12,792 nt of DNA, taken from an uncultured Saprospirales bacterium. Lineage in GTDB: Bacteria > Bacteroidota > Bacteroidia > Chitinophagales > JADIYW01. The DNA lies in assembly GCA_938008535.1 (NCBI GenBank), contig CALLKF010000120.1, positions 1-12,792 of the forward strand. The letters run 5' to 3'. The position numbers and the translations under genes were made by a program. A model generated the notes under the pieces. The model did no database searches. It was not told the DNA's origin and worked only from the letters and a program-made list of their open reading frames with translations. Below are positions 1-8,427 of this stretch, piece by piece; positions within the stretch are counted from its first letter, which is position 1, and each line of letters starts with the position of its first letter.

Positions 1-36
1 CAGTGACTGGAGTTCAGACGTGTGCTCTTCCGATCT
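1..36. other. Illumina adapter contamination, left end
   Basis: Positions 3-36 are identical, as I recall it, to the Illumina TruSeq index-side adapter, which begins GTGACTGGAGTTC and ends GCTCTTCCGATCT. Bases 1-2 could be the tail of the sample index. Genomic sequence begins at 37. Read on the minus strand, the adapter is translated as IGRAHV plus a stop, which gives a false C-terminus to the efflux gene next to it. This is technical sequence and not biology. Confidence 0.97.
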
Positions 37-1405
37 CTTCTATCAATTCAAGTTTAGCGGAGAGTGCATCTCTTTGTACCATTAAAATTTCCAGATAATT
101 GGCTCTTGCCGATTTGAATAAATCATTAGAAATACTTATTGAATTTGTCAATGCTTGAACTTGTTTTGTTTGCAAATCGAGGTTTTTTTCCAAATTTTGA
201 ATTTTGGAAATATGATTAGAAACTTCAAAATAAGCGTTCAGCAAAGTTTTTTCATAATTATACAAAGCTTGTATTTGTCTAGAATTAGCACTTTTGAACT
301 CAGCTTTTATAGCATTTCTATTGATTAATGGTGCAGTTAAACCTGCAGCTAGAGAATATAAAACAGACTCTGGGGTTTTAAACAAATAGGATGCTTTGAA
401 TGCTTGAAATCCAAAAGCACCTGTGATGTCTAATGAAGGATAAAACTCTGCTCTTGCAACTTTTACATCGAGTTTTGCCGCTTGGAGTTCCAATTCTGCT
501 TGCTTTACATCAGGACGGTTTTCTAACAATTGAGAAGGAATACCAGTATTAATCCTTTCTGGAATTAAATTTACAAAATTTTGCTTGTCTCTTTTTATCG
601 GTTGAGGATATCTACCCAGTAAAAAATTGATTTTATTCTCGGTTTCAGTTATTTGTTGCATAATTTGAAACTCCATATTTTGAGACGATAAAACCTCTGC
701 TTGAAATTTTTGAACTCCCAATTCAGTGGCACGAGCAGCTTCTTTTTGAACTTTAACAATTTCTAATGCATTTTTCTGAATTTCGATATTTCTTTTCACA
801 ATATCCAACTGATTATCGAGCGCCAAAAGTTCGTAATAAGAGTTTGCAATCTCTGCTACCAAATTTGTAATTACAAAATTTTTACCTTCAACTGTTGCCA
901 AGTATCTTGTAAAAGCAGCCTTTTTGGAATTTCTTAATTTTTTCCAAACATCCACTTCCCAATGAGCATAAGCAGCTAGTTTAAAATCATTTAAGGGTTC
1001 AGGAAACTCTTTACCTGGCATAATTTCGGTGGTTGCATCACCAGCACCTTGACTAGTGTATCGACCTACTTTTTCAACACCTGTTTCAGCACCAATTCCA
1101 ATCATTGGTAACAATGCTCCTTTTCGAACTCTAACATCGTTTTTTGCAATCTCAATTTCTTGTAGCACTATTGATAATTCCTGATTATTTGAAAGCGCTA
1201 TATCAATTAATTCGTTCAAATTCTTGTCTTTATAAAAAGTTCTCCAAGGAGTTTTGCTTGTATTTGTTGTATCCAAATTAGTATTATAACTATCTGGAAT
1301 CTGTAATTTACTTTCATTTGTAGCTATTTGAGGTGTTTTACATCCTACCAGTACAAATAATGATATAATTACGGCTATTTTATTTTTAATTTTCAAATTT
1401 TCCAT
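37..1405 (-). CDS. RND efflux outer-membrane lipoprotein (NodT/OprM/TolC family), 3' end missing
   Basis: This is the outer-membrane channel of a tripartite RND efflux pump. It carries substrates from the inner-membrane permease and periplasmic adaptor to the outside. The ATG at 1405 starts a lipoprotein signal peptide with lipobox LVGC (Cys22, the predicted lipidated residue). Two outer-membrane-efflux repeats follow, each alpha-helical hairpin plus beta segment. The family signature PSLDITGAFGF lies in the second repeat, after the typical ENRPDVKQAE stretch. About 456 residues are genuine; residue 457 onward (E-IGRAHV-stop) is encoded wholly or partly by adapter sequence, so the true C-terminus, probably a few tens of residues, is lost. 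The start codon overlaps the end of the upstream RND permease by 20 nt, a normal translationally coupled efflux operon arrangement. The pump substrate cannot be told from this subunit. Confidence 0.93.
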
Positions 1406-4400
1406 CGTGTTTATAAGGTTCAGTTTGTTCAGTTAAAGGATACTCATTTTCATAAATTGCTAATCGTGATCTATCAGCAATAGAACCGAAAATGTAGTAA
1501 AGACCTGGAATTATCAATAACCCGAAAATTGTTCCTATCAACATTCCTCCAGCAGCAGCAGTTCCAATTGTTCTATTACCAATTGCTCCTGGACCAGTTG
1601 CTAATGCTAACGGAATAAGACCAGCAATAAAAGCGAATGATGTCATTAATATTGGTCTGAATCTAAGTGCAGCACCTTCTAGCGCAGCATCACGAACAGA
1701 AAGACCTTCTTCAGCCTTTTTCTGAACCGCATATTCAACAATTAACACAGCATTTTTTCCAAGTAACCCAATGAGCATTACCATTGCTACTTGAGCATAA
1801 ATATTGTTTTCTAGTCCTAACAGTGATAAACTTAAAAAGGTACCAAAAATACCCGTTGGCAATGATAGAATAATTGGTAATGGAAGTATAAAACTTTCAT
1901 ATTGCGCTGATAAAATTAAATAGACAAATGCAAGACAAACCAAGAATATATAAAGCGCTTCGTTTCCTCTTGAAACCTCATCTTTAGAAATTCCAGTCCA
2001 GTCTATACCAAAACCTCTTGGCAGTGTTTTTTCGGCTACTTCTTGTACAGCTTTTATGGCATCACCACTACTATAACCTGGTGCAGGCGAACCACTCACT
2101 TCGGATGAATTGTATAAGTTATGTCGAGTAATTTCAGATAATCCATATACTTTTTCTAACCTCATGAAATCAGAATATGGCACCATTTGGTCTTTGTCAT
2201 TTTTTACATATAATTTCAACAAATCAGTAGGTAAAGCTCTATACTGCGGACCAGCTTGCACAATAACTTTATATGGTCTATCAAATCGAATAAAACTTGT
2301 TTCATAATTGGAACCTATCAATGTAGAAAGGTTATTCATTGCGTTTTCTATTGAAACTCCTTTTTGTTCAGCAATATCGTTTAAAATACTGAATTGCAAG
2401 TTGCTTGCATCACCAGATTTATTATATAATTCCACTAAAAATAGAAGTACTTTTTTATCTTTTGTACTTGCAAACGCATCTATAATATCAATTCTGTCAT
2501 CAACATTATAGTTATAATATTTTGAACTTTTAAAGAATTTTATAAAACGAACGGCATCTTCTTTATCATTAAAATGCATGTAGTTCAAAACTTTTATTGC
2601 TTCTTTTTGTTTAGATGAATCTGCAGATTCTAAGTTCTCAAAGAATTTTTCTGATTTACTTACAAAAGGATCTAAGCCAATTAAAGTATCAGTTGGTTTA
2701 AAAGTTGAGAAGAATTTTTGTGTAAATTCACTTGGACCGCTTATGGTATCAATAGTTGCATCTATGTAATACATTCTGCCGAATTTCACGATAATTTTCA
2801 CCATTATACCACGTGTACTGTTTGTATCCGTTAATAATAAATCATAAGTAGTTTGATCTTTTAAGGTTGATTTATTAAGTTTTGACAAATGTAAATTTCT
2901 TGTTTTAGTAAAGGATTCAATCTCAGCATTCCAAAAACTATCTACATTTTTTACACTTAAATAATCATGGAATTTTTCGTAACCAACATAGATTTCTTCT
3001 AAAGTATAAGAATTCTGATATGTTTTGTGATTTACAAAAGATTCAAAAGGTTTCTTCTCTTCTTTATAATAATTATTTTGCTCTAAAGAATTATAACTTG
3101 CGTAATTAACCACTTCATCTTCAAATGGTTTTACACAGGTTGTAACTGTATAATGGAAACCTGTATCAGTATAAGTAAAGAAAGGATTTTGGTATTTATT
3201 TTTTGTAAACTTCAATGAATTAAAGAAAGTAGTTGGATACACATTTTTATCAGATACAACACCTTGCATATAATAATGAGGTCCGTTTATAATAGTTTTT
3301 AGAAAAACAAATTTGCCTTTATCTGTTTTAAGTGTAGTTTCAAATGATGGATGTTGATCTTGTATTCCAAATTTCCTGTTTAAAATTTCATATTTCAAGT
3401 CGTTGTTAAAAACCTCAGTTAAATAAGCAAGTTCGAAAGTATCTTCTTCTATATAACTATAATCATTATAATCAGCACGCATTAATTGATAGTAGTTCCC
3501 ATCAACATCATACGCAAATGTTTTTTCATATTTTTTGGTATTTTTTATATTCTTAATTTTTTTATCAAAAATTGTATAAGCAGGTAATTGTGCTTCATAA
3601 CCACCATATTCTGGCTGATACAATTTCCATTTATCTGTAACAATATTTAGTTTAATAGAATTGAAAAACTGTTCATTTTCTTTATTCAAAAAATAATTTC
3701 CACTACCTGCTGCTTTAAAAATCAGAATTTCTAATGGTGTTATTAGTACCACATATCTGCGAACATCACCACGTTGAGTTTTTGTAGTAATATCAAAACC
3801 TTCAAAACCATTTTTAGTAATTTCTTTTTTAGATAAAATTTTTCCTGGAATAAATTCATAGAATAAACTATCCAATCGTTTTTTGTTTATTGCCACATCA
3901 TAACCACCAAATTCGTTATGCGATTTAATTCTGTAAACAGTATAATAAGATGAATTTGCAGCATCTACACATAAATATTGTTTCAATTCATCAAACACAT
4001 ACACTTCATACATTTTATTAGGAACATCAACCGAAAAAATATTATCATCAGTAGTAAACGTATTAAATGTTAATGGCATTCTGATTGCTTCTAATTTATC
4101 TTTTGCTGCACCAGCGGTTTTCATTTTTTCTAAAGATATTGGTCGAACGGTATATCCTTTTTTTCGCAACAATTCAATTAAACCATCTTTACCTGGCAAG
4201 TGTCCTGCACCAACACCTGTAAATAAAGATTCTTTTTTCATTATAGAATCCATATTCTGTAACATTACCAAATTTCTGTCATCAATTAAATATTTACCAT
4301 ACAACTTTGTAGGATAAGATTTTTTGTCCAGTGAATCTAATAAATCTAAATCGCCAGCTCTATATGCATCCTCAATAAGCTTATAAGTATTATTTTGAGA

Positions 4401-5048
4401 TGTATAATCTTCTAATTCTTCTTCATTAACTTTAATGGAGTCATTCTCTTTTTCTTTCTTTTCAATTTTTGCATTCTCTGGGTTTATTGCTTTTAAATAA
4501 TATTTCATAGCACCATCAAAAGTTTCTAATCCTGTAGTTTTTTTATTCAAACGTTTGCCACATTGATAAATAAATAAATCCAAATAAGTGCTTTCTTCAA
4601 AATCACCACGACCTAACATATCATTAAATCGATACATCATTTCATTCACTAAATCTGGATCGGCAGCTAATAATTGTGCATAATCTTCACGATTAGGAAT
4701 TGTAACCTGAAATGCATTTTTATAAAAATTGGCACTACCATAACTTGCGTACGTTTTATTAGCAATTTTAAACAAATCTGAATTTATCATTTCATCTAAT
4801 GATTTATCAATATTTGTTTCAAGCGCAACTATATCAACATTTTTTAAAGCTATAAAAAAAGTATCTGGTAAATAATAAGCCAATTTCTTGCTTACATGCA
4901 TGGTTCCATACAAATAAGATGGCTTTGTTAGTCCATTTCCACTTATTTCCCAAAATCTACTTGGATATTTTTTTGCAGATTGTGCACTGATAGAAAGTGT
5001 CAAAAATAGAAGACATACAAATGATAAGATACTTTTACAATAGTTCAT
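1386..5048 (-). CDS. TraB/GumN-family exported protein fused in frame to C-terminal third of an AcrB-type RND permease (probable chimera)
   Basis: One open frame of 1220 codons holds two unrelated proteins. Residues 1-23 are a signal peptide ending ISAQ. Residues 30-300 are a TraB/GumN domain: YLYGTMHV (about 45-52), Glu77 in VALE, and GAGHLPGKDG (about 280-289, His283). Residues 300-890 are an exported region of a kind I associate with very large Bacteroidota TraB proteins; I recognise no known enzyme in it. From about residue 895 (near 2365) the sequence is the end of a hydrophobe/amphiphile efflux RND permease: part of the second porter domain (SPAPGYSSGDA), then TM8-TM12 with the motifs ILSAQYES, GLLGKNAVLIVE and RFRPILMTS. 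The start at 5048 (ATG) is preferred over an in-frame GTG at 5072, because it sits directly before the signal peptide. The RND tail overlaps the efflux lipoprotein gene, so the tail is in native context. The permease N-terminal two thirds and the adaptor gene are missing. Neither half should be functional as an RND pump. Deletion or misassembly explains it better than a real two-domain protein. Confidence 0.88.
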   Translation of the reverse strand: MNYCKSILSFVCLLFLTLSISAQSAKKYPSRFWEISGNGLTKPSYLYGTMHVSKKLAYYLPDTFFIALKNVDIVALETNIDKSLDEMINSDLFKIANKTYASYGSANFYKNAFQVTIPNREDYAQLLAADPDLVNEMMYRFNDMLGRGDFEESTYLDLFIYQCGKRLNKKTTGLETFDGAMKYYLKAINPENAKIEKKEKENDSIKVNEEELEDYTSQNNTYKLIEDAYRAGDLDLLDSLDKKSYPTKLYGKYLIDDRNLVMLQNMDSIMKKESLFTGVGAGHLPGKDGLIELLRKKGYTVRPISLEKMKTAGAAKDKLEAIRMPLTFNTFTTDDNIFSVDVPNKMYEVYVFDELKQYLCVDAANSSYYTVYRIKSHNEFGGYDVAINKKRLDSLFYEFIPGKILSKKEITKNGFEGFDITTKTQRGDVRRYVVLITPLEILIFKAAGSGNYFLNKENEQFFNSIKLNIVTDKWKLYQPEYGGYEAQLPAYTIFDKKIKNIKNTKKYEKTFAYDVDGNYYQLMRADYNDYSYIEEDTFELAYLTEVFNNDLKYEILNRKFGIQDQHPSFETTLKTDKGKFVFLKTIINGPHYYMQGVVSDKNVYPTTFFNSLKFTKNKYQNPFFTYTDTGFHYTVTTCVKPFEDEVVNYASYNSLEQNNYYKEEKKPFESFVNHKTYQNSYTLEEIYVGYEKFHDYLSVKNVDSFWNAEIESFTKTRNLHLSKLNKSTLKDQTTYDLLLTDTNSTRGIMVKIIVKFGRMYYIDATIDTISGPSEFTQKFFSTFKPTDTLIGLDPFVSKSEKFFENLESADSSKQKEAIKVLNYMHFNDKEDAVRFIKFFKSSKYYNYNVDDRIDIIDAFASTKDKKVLLFLVELYNKSGDASNLQFSILNDIAEQKGVSIENAMNNLSTLIGSNYETSFIRFDRPYKVIVQAGPQYRALPTDLLKLYVKNDKDQMVPYSDFMRLEKVYGLSEITRHNLYNSSEVSGSPAPGYSSGDAIKAVQEVAEKTLPRGFGIDWTGISKDEVSRGNEALYIFLVCLAFVYLILSAQYESFILPLPIILSLPTGIFGTFLSLSLLGLENNIYAQVAMVMLIGLLGKNAVLIVEYAVQKKAEEGLSVRDAALEGAALRFRPILMTSFAFIAGLIPLALATGPGAIGNRTIGTAAAGGMLIGTIFGLLIIPGLYYIFGSIADRSRLAIYENEYPLTEQTEPYKHDGKFEN
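2340..2400 (-). other. Junction between TraB/GumN part and RND permease part
   Basis: Reading the minus strand, the residues LQFSILNDIAEQ continue the helical C-terminal part of the TraB protein. GVSIENAMNNL directly after them is the typical RND porter sequence that follows a D-x-x-K-A-x-x-x-G motif. The change falls near 2355-2370, around an A-rich stretch coding Glu-Gln-Lys. I cannot place it to the base without an intact copy of each gene. No insertion sequence or obvious long repeat lies at the join. Confidence 0.7.
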
Positions 5049-5145
5049 ATAAAAATTATTAAAAATAAACACACAATATAAAGAGATATTTTAAGCAATT
5101 AAAAGAAAAACATTCCGTTTATATTAATTTAATTATTTTTGCAAC
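5049..5145. promoter_or_regulatory. Divergent promoter region between TraB-type gene and prfB
   Basis: This 97-nt, very AT-rich gap separates the minus-strand TraB-type gene (start 5048) from the plus-strand prfB (start 5146), so it must hold promoters for both. On the plus strand TATTTTTG at 5134-5141 fits the Bacteroidota -7 consensus TAnnTTTG exactly. It would start transcription almost at the prfB ATG, giving little or no leader, and I see no good TTG -33 box at the usual distance. A more upstream promoter is therefore possible. On the minus strand only weak matches are visible. Confidence 0.4.
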
Positions 5146-6229
5146 ATGACAAACGAACAATATAAAACACTCCTTGAAAGAGTCAATGCTTTCAGGAGCT
5201 ATCTTTGACGTCGCTAATAAAATTGAACAAATTAAAGACGACGAAGCTAAAACTTTAGCACCAGATTTTTGGAACGACCAACTCAAAGCTCAAGCTTTGA
5301 TGAAAGAAATCAAACAAAACAAACATTGGGTTGGTTTGTTTGAAAGTGTTCATAAAAAATTTGATGATCTCACCATTCTAAAAGAATTTAATGAAATTGG
5401 AGAAGCATCTGAGGAAGAAGTTGACCAGCAATATCAAATAATTGTTGATGAATTAGATGAAAATGAATTCAAATCAACCTTAAAAAACGAGGAAGATTCT
5501 CTGAGTGCAATTCTAGAAATTAATGCTGGTGCTGGTGGAACGGAAAGCTGCGATTGGGGCTCGATGTTGTTGCGTATGTATACCATGTGGGCCAATAAAA
5601 ATGGTTATAAAGTTAATGAAATAGACTATCAAGCTGGTGAAGTTGCTGGAATTAAATCGGTTATTTTAGAAATTGAAGGCGATTTTGCTTTTGGTATGTT
5701 AAAAGGTGAAAATGGTGTACATCGTTTGGTGCGTGTGTCACCTTTCAATTCACAAGGAAAACGAATGACATCATTTTGTTCGGTTTTCGTGCATCCAATT
5801 GTAGATGATTCTATTGAAATTATCATCAATCCTGCTGATTTAGAGTGGGACACGTTTAGAGCGCAAGGTGCTGGTGGACAACATGTAAACAAAACAGAAT
5901 CTGCAGTGCGTGTTACGCATGTGCCAACTAATACTATAGTGGAATGTCAGCAGCAACGTTCACAAATACAGAACCGTGAGACTGCTATGAAAATGTTGAA
6001 ATCAAAATTGTATGAACTGGAAATGCAGAAAAAATTAGAAGCTCGTGATGCAGTGGAAGCACAAAAAATGAAAAACGAATGGGGCTCGCAAATCAGAAGT
6101 TATGTGCTGGATGATCGTTGGGTCAAAGATTTGCGTAGTGGTTATAAAGTTACCAATCCAGATGCTGTTTTAAATGGCGATTTAAATGGATTTTTTAAAG
6201 CGTATTTATTGCATAAAGAACAAAAATAA
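5146..6229 (+). CDS. prfB: Peptide chain release factor 2 (RF2), with programmed +1 frameshift
   Basis: RF2 recognises UGA and UAA in the ribosomal A site and triggers peptide release. Translation starts at ATG 5146, runs 20 codons to CTT at 5203, meets an in-frame TGA at 5206-5208, and must shift +1 to continue with GAC at 5207. The product is then about 360 residues, close to the 365 of E. coli RF2. The stop-recognition motif SPF is at residues 198-200 and the catalytic GGQ at 243-245 in RAQGAGGQHVNK. Both are offset by the same seven residues from the E. coli positions. The C-terminal DLRSGYKVTNP is also typical. A start at TTG 5174 would read through the region without frameshifting, but it would lose the conserved N-terminus and ignore a near-perfect frameshift signal. 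The next gene begins 6 nt after the stop, so cotranscription is likely. Confidence 0.97.
5194..5209 (+). promoter_or_regulatory. prfB: prfB programmed +1 frameshift site (autoregulatory)
   Basis: The bases AGGAGC TAT CTT TGA C reproduce the classical RF2 site: an SD-like AGGAG at 5194-5198, a 4-nt spacer, slippery CTT at 5203-5205, stop TGA at 5206-5208 and a following C. When RF2 is scarce the ribosome pauses at TGA, slips from CTT to TTT and makes more RF2; when RF2 is plentiful it terminates. The E. coli version has AGGGGG in place of AGGAGC. The zero-frame product is a 20-residue peptide. Confidence 0.96.
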
Positions 6230-6235
6230 ATTATC

Positions 6236-7372
6236 GTGAAAAATAAATTTCTTGTTTTATTACTCATTTTATTTTATAGTATTTTCATTGCAAATGCTCA
6301 ACATAGTTATGTATTTATTGGCTCCTATAATTTTAGTAAAAGTGAAGATACTGCTGGAATATTTGTATTTGAATTAAATGAGAAAAATGGTCAGTTAAAT
6401 GAAATAACTTCGGTGAAAAATGTTTTGAATCCTTCTTTTCTAACCATATCACAAAATGGAAAATTTCTGTACGCTTGTACAGATACAAAAACACCAAATG
6501 CTGGAAGTGTAAGTAGTTATGAATTTAATCCATCTACGAAAAAATTGACTTTCATAAATAGTCAAAAAACAAATGGCGAAAATCCAGTTTATTTATCTGT
6601 CAGTAAAAATGGAAAATGGCTGACTACTGCAAATTACAATGATGGTAGCGTTTCTGTGTTTTCATTAAACGTAGACGGAAGCATTCATCCAATAAATCAA
6701 TTTATTTCATTCAAAGATAGCAGTATAAATAAAGAACGTCAAAATTCATCTCATATACATTCAACTATTTTTTCACCAAAGGAAGATTTTCTTTTTTTAC
6801 CAGATTTAGGTGCTGATAAAATAAGATGTTTTCAATTTGATAGTAGTAAGAATCAACCTTTAATTGAAACTCAATTTCCATATACAAAAACAATAACAGG
6901 TAGTGGTCCAAGACATTTTACATTTCATCCAAATGGAAAATTTGCATATTGTATCGAAGAACTTTCAGGAACTGTTTCAGCGTATAATTATAAAAACGGA
7001 AAATTAGATAGTTTGCAAAGAATTAGCACACATATTAAAAAATACGACACTGTTTTAAGTAGTGCTGATATTCATATTTCACCAGATGGTAAATATCTGT
7101 ATGCATCTAATCGTAGTATAGAAAACAATATTGCTATTTATCTATTTCAAAAAAATGGCACTTTAAAATCTATTGGACACCAATCAACATTTGGTACTAT
7201 TCCGAGAAATTTTGCAATGGATAAGAATGGAAAATTTCTAATTGTTGCCAATCAAAAAAGTGGAAATATGGTCGTATTTAAACGAAATAAAAAGACTGGA
7301 TTATTAAAAAAGATTAAGCAAAATAATGTAGTTTTAAAGAATCCATCTTGTGTTCAAATTTATCAGTATTAA
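6236..7372 (+). CDS. Secreted lactonase-family seven-bladed beta-propeller (6-phosphogluconolactonase-like, YbhE/Pgl type)
   Basis: This 378-residue protein belongs to the lactonase propeller family whose known members hydrolyse 6-phosphogluconolactone or cyclise/decyclise related compounds. The signature GSGPRHFTFHPNGKFAY begins near residue 222, with EELSGTVSAY after it. Repeated blade motifs of the form SxNGKFLY recur at about every 50 residues (for example ISQNGKFLYAC, VSKNGKWLT, ISPDGKYLYAS, MDKNGKFLIV). HIHST near residue 173 matches the conserved His region. Residues 1-21 form a signal peptide ending ANA before Gln, so the protein is exported. That argues against a cytosolic pentose-phosphate role and suggests action on sugar lactones outside the cytoplasm. 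The GTG start is 6 nt behind the prfB stop, and no in-frame ATG would preserve the signal peptide. Substrate is unknown. Confidence 0.87.
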   Translation: MKNKFLVLLLILFYSIFIANAQHSYVFIGSYNFSKSEDTAGIFVFELNEKNGQLNEITSVKNVLNPSFLTISQNGKFLYACTDTKTPNAGSVSSYEFNPSTKKLTFINSQKTNGENPVYLSVSKNGKWLTTANYNDGSVSVFSLNVDGSIHPINQFISFKDSSINKERQNSSHIHSTIFSPKEDFLFLPDLGADKIRCFQFDSSKNQPLIETQFPYTKTITGSGPRHFTFHPNGKFAYCIEELSGTVSAYNYKNGKLDSLQRISTHIKKYDTVLSSADIHISPDGKYLYASNRSIENNIAIYLFQKNGTLKSIGHQSTFGTIPRNFAMDKNGKFLIVANQKSGNMVVFKRNKKTGLLKKIKQNNVVLKNPSCVQIYQY

Positions 7373-7388
7373 AAGGGAAACAACTTAA

Positions 7389-8189
7389 ATGAACAAAAAA
7401 ATAATCTTTATAACACCGTTAATTGCATTAATTGTTTCATTAATTTTATTTTTTATTGCTTTAAAAAACAATTGGTTTGGAGAACCTGGACAAAGAGGTT
7501 TGATTTTCTGTGAACATTCAAGAAATGCCATTATTAAACAACCAGCAAATACTTTTTCAAACATTGGTTTTATGTTAGTCGGTTTAATCATTGCAAGGCA
7601 AATGATAAACGAAAAATATTCTTTCTCAAAAAACAGATTAACTACGACCCTATTTTATCCAACATTTTTTGCAACATTGTGCGTATTAATGGGTCCAGGT
7701 TCTATGGCTATGCATGTATCTACAAGTATTATTGGAAGTTATTTTGATGTTTTGTCTATGTATTTGCTTGCAGCATTTATGTTCGCTTATGCATTTATTA
7801 GGTTATTTAATTTAAGTGAACCTACATTTTTCATCTCATTTTTAGCGGTTATCGTTATTTGTAATTTAGTGTATTTTTATTTTGGTAATTTATATTTCTG
7901 GTTAGACAGAATGTCTATATTTGGTATTTTTATAGTATTTGCAACACTATTAGAATACATAGTAATCTTTAAAAAGCAGAATATATTTATAAAAAAATGG
8001 ATGTTATTGTCAACGATTACATTTGTTATTGCTGCAGTTATTTGGCATTTTTCTAAAACAGGAAATATACTTTGTTACGAATATTCATTAATACAAGGTC
8101 ATGCAGTTTGGCATATTTTAGATGCACTTGCATTGTATTTTCTTTTTAGATATTATGTTTCTGAAAAAGAAAATCGTTATGGAAAATAA
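7389..8189 (+). CDS. Alkaline ceramidase-like membrane hydrolase (CREST superfamily)
   Basis: This 266-residue integral membrane protein has about seven hydrophobic segments, roughly at 7-26, 57-70, 88-108, 119-139, 147-168, 172-192, 200-222 and 240-256 (the boundaries are estimates). All expected zinc-hydrolase residues of the alkaline ceramidase family are present: Ser105 and His109 in GPGSMAMH, Asp120 in SYFDVLS, and the pair His238/His242 in HAVWH. The spacings (4, 11 and 4) match those of human ACER3 residues Ser77, His81, Asp92, His217 and His221. FCEH at 40-43 and NTFSN at 54-58 fit the family's first conserved block. The predicted reaction is cleavage of ceramide to a sphingoid base and fatty acid in the membrane, which suits the sphingolipid-making Bacteroidota. 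It lies 16 nt after the lactonase gene and overlaps the next gene by 11 nt. A related amide hydrolase or receptor-like role is possible. Confidence 0.9.
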   Translation: MNKKIIFITPLIALIVSLILFFIALKNNWFGEPGQRGLIFCEHSRNAIIKQPANTFSNIGFMLVGLIIARQMINEKYSFSKNRLTTTLFYPTFFATLCVLMGPGSMAMHVSTSIIGSYFDVLSMYLLAAFMFAYAFIRLFNLSEPTFFISFLAVIVICNLVYFYFGNLYFWLDRMSIFGIFIVFATLLEYIVIFKKQNIFIKKWMLLSTITFVIAAVIWHFSKTGNILCYEYSLIQGHAVWHILDALALYFLFRYYVSEKENRYGK

Positions 8190-8382
8190 ATTAAAAGAAA
8201 ATATAGATTACAATTTAGACGATTTAGGTAGAATGGTATTCACAAAAGAGTATCATTTAAAACGTGGACATTGTTGTGGAAATAATTGCATAAATTGTCC
8301 CTGGAAAAATTGTAGTATTGAAAATGAAATCGATGAAAAAAATAAAACTCTTAAGAACTCTTCAAAACCAAAAATAAATTGA
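8179..8382 (+). CDS. Small cysteine-rich DUF5522-type protein
   Basis: This 67-residue protein has the hallmark of the DUF5522 family: a Phe-Thr-x-x-Tyr-His-Leu-x-Arg-Gly block (residues 21-30) followed by a tight cysteine cluster CCGNNCINCPW (Cys32, 33, 37, 40) and Cys45. Such spacing suggests metal or Fe-S binding, but the function is not known. There is no signal peptide, so it is probably cytoplasmic. The ATG at 8179 is chosen because the family homology starts just after it. An in-frame ATG at 8122 lies inside the ceramidase gene and would only add out-of-family sequence. The 11-nt overlap with the ceramidase gene implies translational coupling. The Lys/Glu/Asn-rich tail after residue 47 looks unstructured. 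Confidence 0.8.
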   Translation: MENKLKENIDYNLDDLGRMVFTKEYHLKRGHCCGNNCINCPWKNCSIENEIDEKNKTLKNSSKPKIN

Positions 8383-8427
8383 TTACAAATTTTACATAAA
8401 CAAAATAAAAAACAATAAAATAAATAC

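Noticed and set aside
2110..2511. Plus-strand ORFs opposite the TraB-RND junction
   Set aside because: Antisense shadows of coding sequence; they do not explain the junction and have no domain features.
5049..5072. GTG start at 5072 for the TraB-type gene
   Set aside because: It adds eight residues (MFIFNNFY) ahead of a well-formed signal peptide that begins at ATG 5048; no support for it.
5629..5892. 87-residue antisense ORF inside prfB
   Set aside because: Shadow of a strongly conserved coding region with no start signal or recognisable domain.
5174..6229. prfB starting at TTG 5174 as a frameshift-free 351-residue gene
   Set aside because: It ignores the ATG 5146 frame and the canonical AGGAG...CTTTGAC site, and gives a non-homologous N-terminus.
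8122..8178. N-terminal extension of the DUF5522 gene to ATG 8122
   Set aside because: The extra residues are out-of-frame ceramidase coding sequence; family homology begins after ATG 8179.
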